Shown: positions 37,772 through 48,155 of the stretch, one piece after another
Layout of the letters: each line of letters opens with the position of its first letter
Position numbering within the stretch: the first letter of the stretch is position 1
Assembly: GCF_000374825.1 (NCBI RefSeq)
Contig: NZ_KB895390.1
Coordinates: forward strand, 1-64,000
Reading direction: 5' to 3'
DNA length: 64,000 nucleotides
From: Paenibacillus sanguinis 2301083 = DSM 16941
Lineage (GTDB): Bacteria; Bacillota; Bacilli; Paenibacillales; Paenibacillaceae
Made by a program: the position numbers and the translations under genes
The notes under the pieces: generated by a model
The model's database searches: none
What the model was told of the DNA's origin: nothing
The model's input: only the letters and a program-made list of their open reading frames with translations

Positions 37772-40700
37772 CGGACACGTTAAACCGAGTTGACAATGGA
37801 ACGGATCGCACCGGATTTGAGATTGCCGTCATCGGAATGGCAGCGCGCTTCCCAGGAGCAGACAACGTATCGATATACTGGGAAAATCTGAAAAACGGTG
37901 TGGAGAGCATTACACACTTCACCGATGAGGAATTGGAACAGGCCGGGGTAGACCTCGACCTTATCCGCTCCTCACGGTATGTCAAAGCCAAAGGATACTT
38001 AGAAAAAATTGAATGGTTTGACGCTTCGTTTTTCGGTTACACGCCACGCGAGGCTGAATTAATGGACCCGCAGATTCGCCTCTATCATGAGGTCGCTTAT
38101 GAAGCTTTGGAGAATGCTGGATACGCTAGTGAATCGTACAACGGTTTGATCGGGAACTACACAGGTGCTGCTGTGAACCACTTTTGGCACCAATTGTCTG
38201 TGCTCTCCGATGACGCTCAAGCCAACCACACGGCTTGGCTCTTGAACGACAAGGACTTTCTGGCTACACGTGTCTCGTTCAATCTGAATTTAACGGGACC
38301 GAGTTATACCGTCGACACGGCTTGTTCAACATCCCTCGTGTTGATCGATCTCGCTTGCAAAGGCTTGTTGACAGGGGGGTGTGATATCGCGCTCGCTGGC
38401 GGTATCTCGCTTTCCCTGCCACAAAAAAAGGGGTATCTATATACTGAAGGCATGATCAACTCTCCAGATGGTCACTGCCGCCCGTTTGATGCCGATGCCC
38501 AAGGGACGTTGGAAGGGGATGGCGTTGGAATCGTCGTATTAAAGCGTCTTGAAGACGCCATTGTCGATGGTGACACGATTCATGCTGTGATTAAGGGATC
38601 GGCTACGAACAACGACGGTGCACGTAAAGTGGACTATACGGCTCCGTCCGTAGAAGGGCAAGCTGAAGTGATTAAAGCCGCTCATTATATGGCGGAAGTG
38701 GAGCCGGAAAGCATCGGCTATATTGAAGCGCATGGTACAGGTACAGCGATCGGTGACCCAATCGAAATTGAAGGATTAAAAGTTGCATTTGACACGAAAC
38801 AGATAGGATTCTGCCGTATTGGTTCGGTCAAATCGAACTTGGGGCATTTGAACACTGCTGCTGGTGTTGCTGGCTTCATCAAGACGGTGTTGACCGTCCG
38901 TGATGGATTGATTCCACCAACGCTGCACTATAAAGTGCCAAATCCGAAAATCGATTTCGCCAGTTCGCCATTCGTGGTAAATACCGTACTCACTCCGTGG
39001 ACGGGAGCAAGACCTCGTCGGGCGGGGGTTAGTTCCTTTGGCATTGGCGGTACAAATGCCCACGTAGTTCTGGAAGAAGCACAACAAGACATTTCTTCCT
39101 CACCAGCGGGAGCGGCTCAACTGTTCCTGCTTAGTGCGAAGACCGCGACTGCACTCGAAGCAATGAGCACCAATCTCGCCACGTATCTCCGAGAGAATCC
39201 GACACTGAACTTAGCTGATGTTGCCTATACGTTGCAAGTGGGTCGCCGTACGTTTGCACACAAGCGAATAGTCGTTGCTTCAAACGTGTTGGACATGGCA
39301 GATGCGTTGACAGACCCATCGAAATCGCAAACGTTCCACACCAAGGAATCGGGCGAATCGCCAGTGGTGTTCCTGTTCTCTGGACAGGGATCACAGTATG
39401 TAAACATGGCGTGTGGGCTCTACGAAAAAGAGCCTATATTCCGTGATGCACTGGACTCTTGTTTCAAACTAGTTCGTCCTTATGTGGACTTTGATTTAAA
39501 AGAGTGTTTCTATCCGTCTATCCCTTCTGAACAAGATGCTCTGCGCATTAACCAAACCGAAGTTGCACAAGTTGCAATTTTTGCAGTAGAATACGCGCTT
39601 GCTCAGTTCCTGCTGAGCTTAGGAATCCGCCCGCAAGTGATGATCGGCCACAGCATCGGCGAGTTTACAGCCGCCTGTCTCTCGGGAGTCATGTCGCTTG
39701 AAGATTCGTTAAAACTGGTGGCATGGCGTGGCAAACTCATGCAACGTATGGCACCGGGTGCGATGACAGCCGTTCAGCTTTCGGAAGAGAAAATTCGTCC
39801 GCTACTTAGCGCTGATCTCGCATTAGCAGCTGTTAACGGTCCAGGTATGTGTGTGGTATCTGGCTCCTTCGACGCGGTGGATTCGTTCGAGTATACATTG
39901 CAAGCATCTGGACATTCTTTCTCACGGTTGCACACGTCGCACGCATTCCACTCTCCGATGATGGAACCGATGCTGGCGCAGTTTGAGCAAAAAGTTCAGG
40001 AAATCACCTTCCATGCACCTCAGATTCCATATCTCTCGAACGTGACTGGGGGAGAGATTACGGAAGAGGATGTGAAGGATAGTCGCTACTGGATACACCA
40101 TCTGCGTGAAACTGTGCGTTTTAGTGATGGGATCGGACGTTTACTGAAGATGGAAAAAGCAGTGTTCATCGAACTCGGTGCGGGCAACACCCTCGTAACT
40201 TTGTTGCGAAAACATCCAGCCAGACGTTCCGAACACATCATCTTGAACATGATCCGTCATCCGCAGGAAGCTGTATCCGACCGCGAGCATTTGCTCTCGA
40301 AAATTGGAATTCTGTATGCTGCGGGCCTGCGTTTAGAGTGGTCGCATCTCTACGGAGAACAAAAACGCCGCCGAATCCCGCTCCCAACGTATCCTTTCGA
40401 ACGCCAATATTTTTGGAAGCACGCAGAAGAGCTTCTAGATATGAAAAGAAATGGACAAATAATCCGGCTTCCTAGCGGCACGCCGAAGCGTAAAAAACTG
40501 GCCGATTGGTTTTATCTCCCAACATGGCAACAGAATCCGTTAGTAAAGGAGACATCGGAAGAACCAAAAACATGGTTGCTTCTGGTCGATCGGAGTGGAT
40601 TAGTAACACGATTGGCAATGGAACTAAAGTTGAGAGGTCACGAGGTGTTTACTGCGTTTTCACTCGATGAACTCATCACTCATTTACAAACCGTAAAACC

Positions 40701-42255
40701 ACAAATAATCGTTCATGCGTGGACACTAGATTCATTGCCAAATGTACAAGAGGCGCAAGAGCGAGGGTTCTATAGCCTCCTGTACCTAGTAAAAGCGCTC
40801 GATTCCTCACCGCTCGACATCTATGTGCTTTCTTCTGGATTGCACGATATAACTGGCGAAACATCGGTGGAAGCAGGGAAAGCAACGTTGCTTGGCTTGC
40901 TAAAAGTTGTTGGACAGGAGTATCCATTCCTAAAAGTCCGTTCTATCGATGTAGCCGTACCAACGGTAGGAGGCTGGCAAGAACGCCAACTATTCGACCA
41001 GTTGATCACGGAGTTCACAAGCAAGACCTTCGATCCGGTCGTTGCTTATCGTGGAGGGCAACGTCTCTTGCAGTCCTTCTCCCCACTGAGATTGGAAGGT
41101 CAGAAGAACCTGTCTTTGCGTGCAAATGGTGTCTACCTTTTCACGGGAGGTTTTGGCGGAATAGGTCTGACTCTCACTGAATATATCGTAAAAGTTGTAG
41201 GCAAAGACGTGAAGTTCGCCTTGCTCGGTCGTTCATCACCAAGTGACGAACAACTAGAGCGCATCAAACAGTTGCAAGAATATGGAGTCGAGATCTTGTG
41301 TCTGCAAGCGGATGTAACGAACGGAGCAGAGCTCGTTGCGGCAATTGATCAAACGAAAGGGCACTTCGGGGCATTGCACGGCGTGATTCACGCTGCAGGT
41401 ATTACCAAGGGTACTTCTATCACGGCAATCAAATCCATTACGGAAGCAGAGGTGGAGACTCAATTTGCACCGAAAGTCTACGGCACGCTCGTGCTGGAAC
41501 AGGCGCTCCGTGGTCATAAATTGGATTTCGTCGTGCTGACATCGTCCTTGTCTTCGATCCTTGGCGGTCTCGGGTACGCGGGATATGCTGCTGCAAATGC
41601 ATTTCTTGATACGTTTGCCAAGCAACAATCGAAACTCACTCCGACCCGTTGGATCAGTGTGGCATGGGATGGCTGGCGAATCCATGCCAAACCGCAACGC
41701 GAAGTGTTCACGAGTAACGATCAGATAATGATCGATCCAGACGAGGGCGGTGACGCACTAGGACGTATCCTGATTCAACAGGGATTGACACAGGTTCTGG
41801 TTTCTACCGAGGAATTGCAACCTCGCTTCAACCGTTGGGTTACGTTTAGCGATAAGGAAAAGAAGCAAGATGCTGGTGTCGTGTTTGCCCGTCCAGAATT
41901 GACCACATCGTATCTTGCACCAACTAATCAAATCGAGCAGAAACTCTGTGAGATCTGGCAGAACTTCCTTGGTTTAGAGCAGGTAGGTGTGCATGACAAC
42001 TTTTTTGAACTTGGAGTGTCTTCAATCGACATGGTACAGATTACAAAGCAATTGCAATCAGTCTTGGGGCAAGAAGTCCCAGTGCTGACACTGTTCACGT
42101 ATCCTACGATACGTGCGTTGGTCAATCACTTGGTTACACAAAATGGCACAGAGACCGTATCCGAAGAAGAAAACGATTGGCTCGACGAGCAGAAAAAAGG
42201 TCGCGAAAACCGAAAACGAAGAAGACAGGCACGCGAGGTGGAATTTAGTGAGTGA
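37768..42255 (+). CDS. PKS1: KS-AT(malonyl)-KR-ACP
   Basis: A 1495-aa cis-AT polyketide synthase module. KS catalytic residues are Cys186 (DTACSTS), His322 (HGTGT) and His360 (NLGH). The AT has GHSIGE (Ser629) and HAFH (725-728), the usual malonyl-CoA signature. A ketoreductase with FTGGFGGIG NADPH motif and a Ser/Tyr active site (SSLSSILGG...GYAAAN) covers ~1120-1330. The ACP carries Ser1419 in ELGVSSID. It should extend the NRPS1 product by a beta-hydroxy two-carbon unit. ATG at 37768 overlaps the NRPS1 stop, with AGGAGG just upstream. No DH, ER, MT or docking helix is clear. Confidence 0.94.
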   Translation: MTDTLNRVDNGTDRTGFEIAVIGMAARFPGADNVSIYWENLKNGVESITHFTDEELEQAGVDLDLIRSSRYVKAKGYLEKIEWFDASFFGYTPREAELMDPQIRLYHEVAYEALENAGYASESYNGLIGNYTGAAVNHFWHQLSVLSDDAQANHTAWLLNDKDFLATRVSFNLNLTGPSYTVDTACSTSLVLIDLACKGLLTGGCDIALAGGISLSLPQKKGYLYTEGMINSPDGHCRPFDADAQGTLEGDGVGIVVLKRLEDAIVDGDTIHAVIKGSATNNDGARKVDYTAPSVEGQAEVIKAAHYMAEVEPESIGYIEAHGTGTAIGDPIEIEGLKVAFDTKQIGFCRIGSVKSNLGHLNTAAGVAGFIKTVLTVRDGLIPPTLHYKVPNPKIDFASSPFVVNTVLTPWTGARPRRAGVSSFGIGGTNAHVVLEEAQQDISSSPAGAAQLFLLSAKTATALEAMSTNLATYLRENPTLNLADVAYTLQVGRRTFAHKRIVVASNVLDMADALTDPSKSQTFHTKESGESPVVFLFSGQGSQYVNMACGLYEKEPIFRDALDSCFKLVRPYVDFDLKECFYPSIPSEQDALRINQTEVAQVAIFAVEYALAQFLLSLGIRPQVMIGHSIGEFTAACLSGVMSLEDSLKLVAWRGKLMQRMAPGAMTAVQLSEEKIRPLLSADLALAAVNGPGMCVVSGSFDAVDSFEYTLQASGHSFSRLHTSHAFHSPMMEPMLAQFEQKVQEITFHAPQIPYLSNVTGGEITEEDVKDSRYWIHHLRETVRFSDGIGRLLKMEKAVFIELGAGNTLVTLLRKHPARRSEHIILNMIRHPQEAVSDREHLLSKIGILYAAGLRLEWSHLYGEQKRRRIPLPTYPFERQYFWKHAEELLDMKRNGQIIRLPSGTPKRKKLADWFYLPTWQQNPLVKETSEEPKTWLLLVDRSGLVTRLAMELKLRGHEVFTAFSLDELITHLQTVKPQIIVHAWTLDSLPNVQEAQERGFYSLLYLVKALDSSPLDIYVLSSGLHDITGETSVEAGKATLLGLLKVVGQEYPFLKVRSIDVAVPTVGGWQERQLFDQLITEFTSKTFDPVVAYRGGQRLLQSFSPLRLEGQKNLSLRANGVYLFTGGFGGIGLTLTEYIVKVVGKDVKFALLGRSSPSDEQLERIKQLQEYGVEILCLQADVTNGAELVAAIDQTKGHFGALHGVIHAAGITKGTSITAIKSITEAEVETQFAPKVYGTLVLEQALRGHKLDFVVLTSSLSSILGGLGYAGYAAANAFLDTFAKQQSKLTPTRWISVAWDGWRIHAKPQREVFTSNDQIMIDPDEGGDALGRILIQQGLTQVLVSTEELQPRFNRWVTFSDKEKKQDAGVVFARPELTTSYLAPTNQIEQKLCEIWQNFLGLEQVGVHDNFFELGVSSIDMVQITKQLQSVLGQEVPVLTLFTYPTIRALVNHLVTQNGTETVSEEENDWLDEQKKGRENRKRRRQAREVEFSE

Positions 42256-45200
42256 TGAGAGAACCGGCTTAGAAATTGCCGTCATCGGTATGTCTGGACG
42301 TTTTCCTAAAGCGAAGAACATTCAGGAGTTTTGGGAAAATCTACGGAGGGGTGTAGACGCCCTATCGACATTTACCGATGAGGAGTTGCTGGAGTTCGGG
42401 GTTGATCCCAAACTCCTCAACCACCCCGACTACGTGAAGAAAAAGGGCAGCCTCGATGCTATCGAAGAGTTTGACGCTTCATTTTTTGGCTACACCCCAA
42501 AGGAAGCGAGTTACATGGACCCGCAGTTCAGACTCTTCCATGAGATTAGCTACGAAGCGCTTGAAGACGCGGGCTATGCCAACGAGACATATAAAGGCAG
42601 AATCGGTCTCTACGCCGGAAATACCCAGAACCTTTTCTGGATGGGGCACCTGCTTCCTCATATGCAGTCACCGAACGACCAATTTGAGATCGTCAGCCTC
42701 AACGACAGTAACACGTTCAGTACACGTGTGGCATATAAGTTGAACTTGAGAGGTCCAGCGTTGACCGTGCAGACAGCTTGTTCAACCTCGCTGGTTGCGA
42801 TCCACCTAGCCAGCCAAGCGCTGATCGCAGGTGAGTGCAACATGGCACTGGCAGGTGGGGCTTCTATCGTGGTTCCACTTAAAAATGGTTACTTGTACGA
42901 AGAGGGAATGCTGTTGTCAAAGAGTGGAGCTTGCCGCGCATTTGATGAAAAGGCAGACGGACTTGTGTTTGGTGATGGGGCAGGGTGTGTCCTATTGAAG
43001 ATGCTCGACGACGCGATTCGAGACGGTGACCACATTTATGCGGTGATCAAAGGAACTGCGATTAACAACGATGGCAACCTCAAGGCGGGCTACACTGCAC
43101 CATCACCAAAAGGGCAGATGATTGCCATTCGTTCCGCCCATCATGTTGCCGAAATTAATCCTGAAACGATCACGTACGTCGAGACACACGGAGCGGGATC
43201 AACCCTCGGTGACCCAATTGAGTTTGAAGGTCTGAAACTCGCTTTCAATTCCGTCAAAAAGGGATTTTGCGCTTTGGGATCAGTTAAGACCAATACAGGT
43301 CACCTCAACCAAGCTGCAGGCGTCACCGGATTCATCAAGACGGTGCTCTCTTTGTATCACAAAGAACTGGTACCGGCTCTTCATTTTAAGAAGGCGAATT
43401 CAAAAATTGACTTTGAGAATAGCCCATTTTACGTAAACACCGAACTTAAACGGTGGGAAAGAACGGGGAACACGCCATTACGTGCGGGTGTGAGTGCCTT
43501 TGGAATCGGCGGAACAAATGCGCACGTCGTACTTGAAGAAGCCCCGTCACGTCAGCCATCGGGACAAGGCAGAGGAGCCCATCTTATAACGCTTTCTGCT
43601 CAATCGGATGTATCACTTCAGTTCATGACATCCGAGTTGGCCGATTTCTTGGAATTGAAGGCGGACGTGAATCTAGCGGACGTTGCGTATACGCTTCAAA
43701 CGGGGCGCAACTTGTTCAACTATCGTCGTCATCTAGTGGTTACGAACGTGCAGGAAGCGGTAGAGGCTTTACGTTCAGAGACATCGGACAAGCGTAAGGT
43801 ACATACCCATTTTTCCCGCGAAAAGAACCGTCCAGTCGTCTTCCTGTTCCCTGGTCAAGGGTCGCAGTACGTCAACATGGGCCGAGACTTGTATAAGCAA
43901 GAGGTTGTATTTCGCACTGAACTCGACCGCTGTTTCGCGATTCTCAATCATTTAGGATGTTCACACCTGCAAAATGTGTTATATCCAACTGGAGATGTTG
44001 CGGCCGCAGAGGAAGAGATATGTAAGACGGAGAATGCTCAACCGCTAATTTTTGCATTTGAATACGCACTCGCCAAACTGTTGCTGAATATAGGAATTCA
44101 ACCTCACGCTATGATCGGGTATAGCTTTGGTGAGTACGTGGCAGCCTGCCTCGCAGACGTGTTTACATTAGAAGACGCGTTAAAGTTAATCGTTGCTCGT
44201 GGTAAATTGATGCAACGTGTTACAGAGGGAGCGATGCTTTCGATTCCGCTGTCCGAATCAAAAGTACTGCCTTATCTGCCCCCTGATGTATCTCTTGCAG
44301 TCGACAACGGAACGTCCTGTATTGTAGCAGGGACCATCGACTCAATTGATGCGTTTGAACGTCGCATGAAGGAAGAACATGTGCTCTGCATGCGTGTGAA
44401 AACTTCACTCGCAGGGCACTCCCTTTTGATGGACGAAATTTTGGAACCTTTTGAACAGTTGGTGCGAAGTGTTGGGCTTCGCAAGCCACAACGTCCTTAT
44501 ATTTCCGACCTCACCGGACGCTGGATCACCGATCAGGAAGCGACTGATCCGATGTATTGGATTCGCCATTTGCGCGAGACGGTACGCTTCGCAGCGGGGG
44601 TAGAAGAACTGGCGAAGACTTCGAATCTCGTCTTCTTGGAAGTAGGACCAGGCCGGAACCTGTCCAATCTTATTGGGCGTTTCGTGGACGAAAAGAAAGG
44701 TCAAAACATCGTCGATCTCATCCGTAATGCACAACGTCAAGTAGCCGACAGCGAACACCTTTTGTCAAAGCTCGGTTGGCTATGGGCATATGGGGTGACG
44801 ATAGATTGGAATTCCTTTTATAAAGGTTCAGTCCGACATCGACTCAATTTGCCAACGTATGCGTTTGACCGCAAACGTTACTGGGTCGACGGCTCTGCTG
44901 CTGAATCGTCAAGGGTATTGCGTTCTCACTCAAATATTGGGAAAAGTAAAGACACGACAAGCTGGGGGTATATCCCGACGTGGAAACGCACAGCTGACCT
45001 GCAAGAAGAGGCGAATAATGAACGAGTAAGCTGGCTGTTTCTTACGAGTCAGGAAAGTATAGGCCAATCCCTTGCCGAACACTTCGTTAAGCGGGGAGAA
45101 ACGGTCGTGACGGTTGAGTTAGGGACGTGGTTTTCTGTGCACAACGATCAGAGAATCGTGTTGAATCCAGCAAATGCACAAGACTATGATGCGGTTTTAA

Positions 45201-48142
45201 AACATCTGAACCAGTCTGAAAAGCGACTCTACAAAATTGTCCATGCGTGGAGCCTGTCGGAAGAGACTAGAACCATGACTCCAGAAGTCGTACATGATGC
45301 ACAGACTCTTGGTTTTTACAGTCTATTGTATCTAGCTCAAGCGATGAATCGTGTCCGTACAAAGCATGACTACGAAATCACCATCCTCACCGACAACCTC
45401 TATGTGGTTAACGGAGATGAGGTGATTCAGGCGGAGAAAGCGACACTGCTCGGCGGCGTCACGGTCATCCCGCAAGAGTATCCAGCCATTCGTTGCCGCA
45501 GCATAGACATCGACCATGTCAACCGATCTGAATGGCAAGAGAAAAAGCTCCTCGATCAACTGGTAAGAGAGCTGTCTTCACCTGTACGAGACCTGTTGGT
45601 TGCGTATCGCAGAGGAGCACGATTGGTGCGGTCGTTGGAGCCTATAACACTCCATTACCCACAAGAAAAAGCTTTGCAGCTGCGCGAAGGGGGTGTCTAT
45701 TTAATCACCGGCGGTCTTGGTGCGATTGGTCTCTTGTTTGCGGAGTATCTGATCACCCACTGGCATGCAAAACTCATAATCACAGGCCGTACCCCATTCC
45801 CTACCAAACAGGAGTGGGATGATTATCTGGTGACTCATTCAACAGAAGATGCGACCTCCCAAAAAATTCGACGTCTGCAAGCGATGTTAGAAAATGGCGG
45901 AGACGTACTCGTTATGGAAGCGAATGTCGCCGATGAAGAACGGATGCGAATCGTGGTACAGGAGGCAGAAGAACACTTTGGGACTCTGAATGGCGTGATC
46001 CATGCGGCTGGCATCGCCGGAAAAAACTCGTTCATCTCGATTCAAGAAACAATACCTTCCCATGTTGAGGAGCAATTCCAAGCGAAAGTGTACGGGACTC
46101 TCTCGCTGGAAAACGTGTTGCGTGGTAAAGAGCTCGACTTCTGTATGCTGATGTCCTCTTTGACTTCCGTATTAGGTGGTCTGGGGCACATCGTCTACTC
46201 CGCGGCCAATTTGTTCGTCGATCATTACGTTCATCGTCATAATTCAGAAGGAGTCGTACGCTGGATCAGCGTGAATTGGGATTTCTGGCTTTTTGAAAAG
46301 GACGAAACGAAGCAAGGCGCGTACTTTGGCAAAAGTGCAACAGAGTTTGCGATGACACCAGAGGAGGGACTAACAGTTCTGGAAGCTCTGCTCAACGGTT
46401 GTGAAGACAGTCAAATTCTGATATCGACAGCTGATCTGGAAGCACGACTCGATCAATGGATTCAGGTGGAACCCCGCGATGCCGAGATTGCATACATACC
46501 GCATACGGTAGGCCACGCTCGTCCATCGCTTTCGAACCCATATGTCGAGGCGCGTGACGAACTTGAACAACAGATTGCGTCGATTTGGGAAAATGTTCTC
46601 GGCTTTCAGAAGATCGGGATCAAAGATGATTTTCTTGAGCTGGGAGGTGACTCTGTCAAGGTTGTCTCTGTGATTTCAGCGATCCACAAAAAAGTTAATG
46701 CTGATATCCCACTCCATGAGTTTTTTGAATGTTCGACGATTGAAAAGCTGGCAGATTTCATACGCCAAAACCGTAAGGCTGAGTTATACGAAGAGATCCA
46801 ACCGATAGCCAAGAAGGAGTTTTACCCGCTGTCTTCTGCTCAACGTCGCCTGTTTATCCTGAACCAATTCGACAGCACCAGTACGAATTACAACACACCG
46901 CTGGCGATGCGTCTAGAAGGGAATTTTGACCGTTCACGAATGGAGGCAGCCTTTGCAAAATTGATCCAACGTCATGAAGCACTCCGTACCTCTTTTGAAA
47001 TTTTTGAGGGCCAACCTGTTCAGAGGGTGTATGACAAAGTTAATTTTGAGATCATGACGTCCACAGCCGATGAGGCGGAAATAGATGACGTCATCGCAGC
47101 TTTCATCCGTCCATTTGATCTGGGAGTAGCTCCGTTGCTACGAGCTCAGTTGGTACAGACGGGGGTAGATGTACACTTTTTACTGGTCGATTTACATCAT
47201 CTCTGCTCAGACGGCGTGACCATCGAAATTGTCAAGCGCGAGATCGCTGAATTGTATCAAGGCCTCGAGTTGCCGCCATTGCGATTGCAATATCGCGATT
47301 TTGCTGCATGGCAAACGGAGCAACTGAAGAGCGACAAGATCAAAAAGCAGGAGCAGTATTGGTTGAAACGTTTCGCGGGAGAGGTGCCGATGCTGAACCT
47401 GCCGACTGATTTCCCACGCCCGCTGGTTCAATCCTATACGGGGGAACGCTTGAAATTTGAACTCGATGCCTCAACTGTCCTCGGTCTGAAAGAGGTGGCG
47501 CAACGTCAGGGTGCGACGCTGTATATGTCTCTGCTTGGCATTTATAACATCCTTCTCGCAAAATACTCGATGCAGGAAGATGTAATCATCGGATCACCAA
47601 TCGCGGGGCGAACGCGCCCCGACCTGCAAAGGATCGCTGGTATTTTTGTGAACATGCTCGCGATCTGGAATCGTCCGACAGCCGATAAGACATTTACCGA
47701 ACTACTCGGAGAAGTGAAGAAACACGCACTTGATGCTTACGAAAATCAAGAGTATCCATTCGAAGATCTCGTGGCACGTTTGCAACTCGAGCGTGTGACG
47801 AACCGCAACCCACTGTTCGAAACGGTGTTGGTTATGCAAAATATGGAAGAGGGCAAGGTCGAACTCGAAGGTTTGCGTCTCACACCTTATGACATATCCA
47901 TGAAGACCTCAATCTTCGATCTTTACCTGCAAGCGGTGGAAAGCGGAGAGACCGTCACGCTTTGGCTTGATTTCAAAACTGCACTGTTCAAGCGCCAGAC
48001 CGTTGAAAAAATGATACAACGCTTCGTCGAAATCGCAGCTCAAGTCGCAGAAAATCCAAACCGACGTATCGGAGACATCTCGTTTATTCACGATCTAGTA
48101 GATGCAAAGAGTTCCGTTCCGTCGATCGAGTTTGATTTTTAA
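42248..48142 (+). CDS. PKS2: KS-AT-KR-ACP-C
   Basis: About 1964 aa. KS has Cys178 (QTACSTS), His314 in HGAGST (in place of HGTGT) and the third His in TNTGH. The AT has GYSFGE (Ser626) and LAGH (721-724) where malonyl-specific ATs have GHSxGE and HAFH, so a different extender is likely, plausibly hydroxymalonyl-ACP. KR follows (TGGLGAIG; SSLTSVLGG...YSAAN), then ACP (LGGDS, Ser1469) and a C-terminal condensation domain with intact LHHLCSDG (His1650/1651). The chosen GTG at 42248 overlaps the PKS1 stop and has GAGGTGG upstream; the frame opens 135 bp earlier inside PKS1. The C domain should link the polyketide to the amino acid of the next protein. Confidence 0.93.
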   Translation: MSDERTGLEIAVIGMSGRFPKAKNIQEFWENLRRGVDALSTFTDEELLEFGVDPKLLNHPDYVKKKGSLDAIEEFDASFFGYTPKEASYMDPQFRLFHEISYEALEDAGYANETYKGRIGLYAGNTQNLFWMGHLLPHMQSPNDQFEIVSLNDSNTFSTRVAYKLNLRGPALTVQTACSTSLVAIHLASQALIAGECNMALAGGASIVVPLKNGYLYEEGMLLSKSGACRAFDEKADGLVFGDGAGCVLLKMLDDAIRDGDHIYAVIKGTAINNDGNLKAGYTAPSPKGQMIAIRSAHHVAEINPETITYVETHGAGSTLGDPIEFEGLKLAFNSVKKGFCALGSVKTNTGHLNQAAGVTGFIKTVLSLYHKELVPALHFKKANSKIDFENSPFYVNTELKRWERTGNTPLRAGVSAFGIGGTNAHVVLEEAPSRQPSGQGRGAHLITLSAQSDVSLQFMTSELADFLELKADVNLADVAYTLQTGRNLFNYRRHLVVTNVQEAVEALRSETSDKRKVHTHFSREKNRPVVFLFPGQGSQYVNMGRDLYKQEVVFRTELDRCFAILNHLGCSHLQNVLYPTGDVAAAEEEICKTENAQPLIFAFEYALAKLLLNIGIQPHAMIGYSFGEYVAACLADVFTLEDALKLIVARGKLMQRVTEGAMLSIPLSESKVLPYLPPDVSLAVDNGTSCIVAGTIDSIDAFERRMKEEHVLCMRVKTSLAGHSLLMDEILEPFEQLVRSVGLRKPQRPYISDLTGRWITDQEATDPMYWIRHLRETVRFAAGVEELAKTSNLVFLEVGPGRNLSNLIGRFVDEKKGQNIVDLIRNAQRQVADSEHLLSKLGWLWAYGVTIDWNSFYKGSVRHRLNLPTYAFDRKRYWVDGSAAESSRVLRSHSNIGKSKDTTSWGYIPTWKRTADLQEEANNERVSWLFLTSQESIGQSLAEHFVKRGETVVTVELGTWFSVHNDQRIVLNPANAQDYDAVLKHLNQSEKRLYKIVHAWSLSEETRTMTPEVVHDAQTLGFYSLLYLAQAMNRVRTKHDYEITILTDNLYVVNGDEVIQAEKATLLGGVTVIPQEYPAIRCRSIDIDHVNRSEWQEKKLLDQLVRELSSPVRDLLVAYRRGARLVRSLEPITLHYPQEKALQLREGGVYLITGGLGAIGLLFAEYLITHWHAKLIITGRTPFPTKQEWDDYLVTHSTEDATSQKIRRLQAMLENGGDVLVMEANVADEERMRIVVQEAEEHFGTLNGVIHAAGIAGKNSFISIQETIPSHVEEQFQAKVYGTLSLENVLRGKELDFCMLMSSLTSVLGGLGHIVYSAANLFVDHYVHRHNSEGVVRWISVNWDFWLFEKDETKQGAYFGKSATEFAMTPEEGLTVLEALLNGCEDSQILISTADLEARLDQWIQVEPRDAEIAYIPHTVGHARPSLSNPYVEARDELEQQIASIWENVLGFQKIGIKDDFLELGGDSVKVVSVISAIHKKVNADIPLHEFFECSTIEKLADFIRQNRKAELYEEIQPIAKKEFYPLSSAQRRLFILNQFDSTSTNYNTPLAMRLEGNFDRSRMEAAFAKLIQRHEALRTSFEIFEGQPVQRVYDKVNFEIMTSTADEAEIDDVIAAFIRPFDLGVAPLLRAQLVQTGVDVHFLLVDLHHLCSDGVTIEIVKREIAELYQGLELPPLRLQYRDFAAWQTEQLKSDKIKKQEQYWLKRFAGEVPMLNLPTDFPRPLVQSYTGERLKFELDASTVLGLKEVAQRQGATLYMSLLGIYNILLAKYSMQEDVIIGSPIAGRTRPDLQRIAGIFVNMLAIWNRPTADKTFTELLGEVKKHALDAYENQEYPFEDLVARLQLERVTNRNPLFETVLVMQNMEEGKVELEGLRLTPYDISMKTSIFDLYLQAVESGETVTLWLDFKTALFKRQTVEKMIQRFVEIAAQVAENPNRRIGDISFIHDLVDAKSSVPSIEFDF

Positions 48143-48155
48143 GGAGGAAAAGCAC

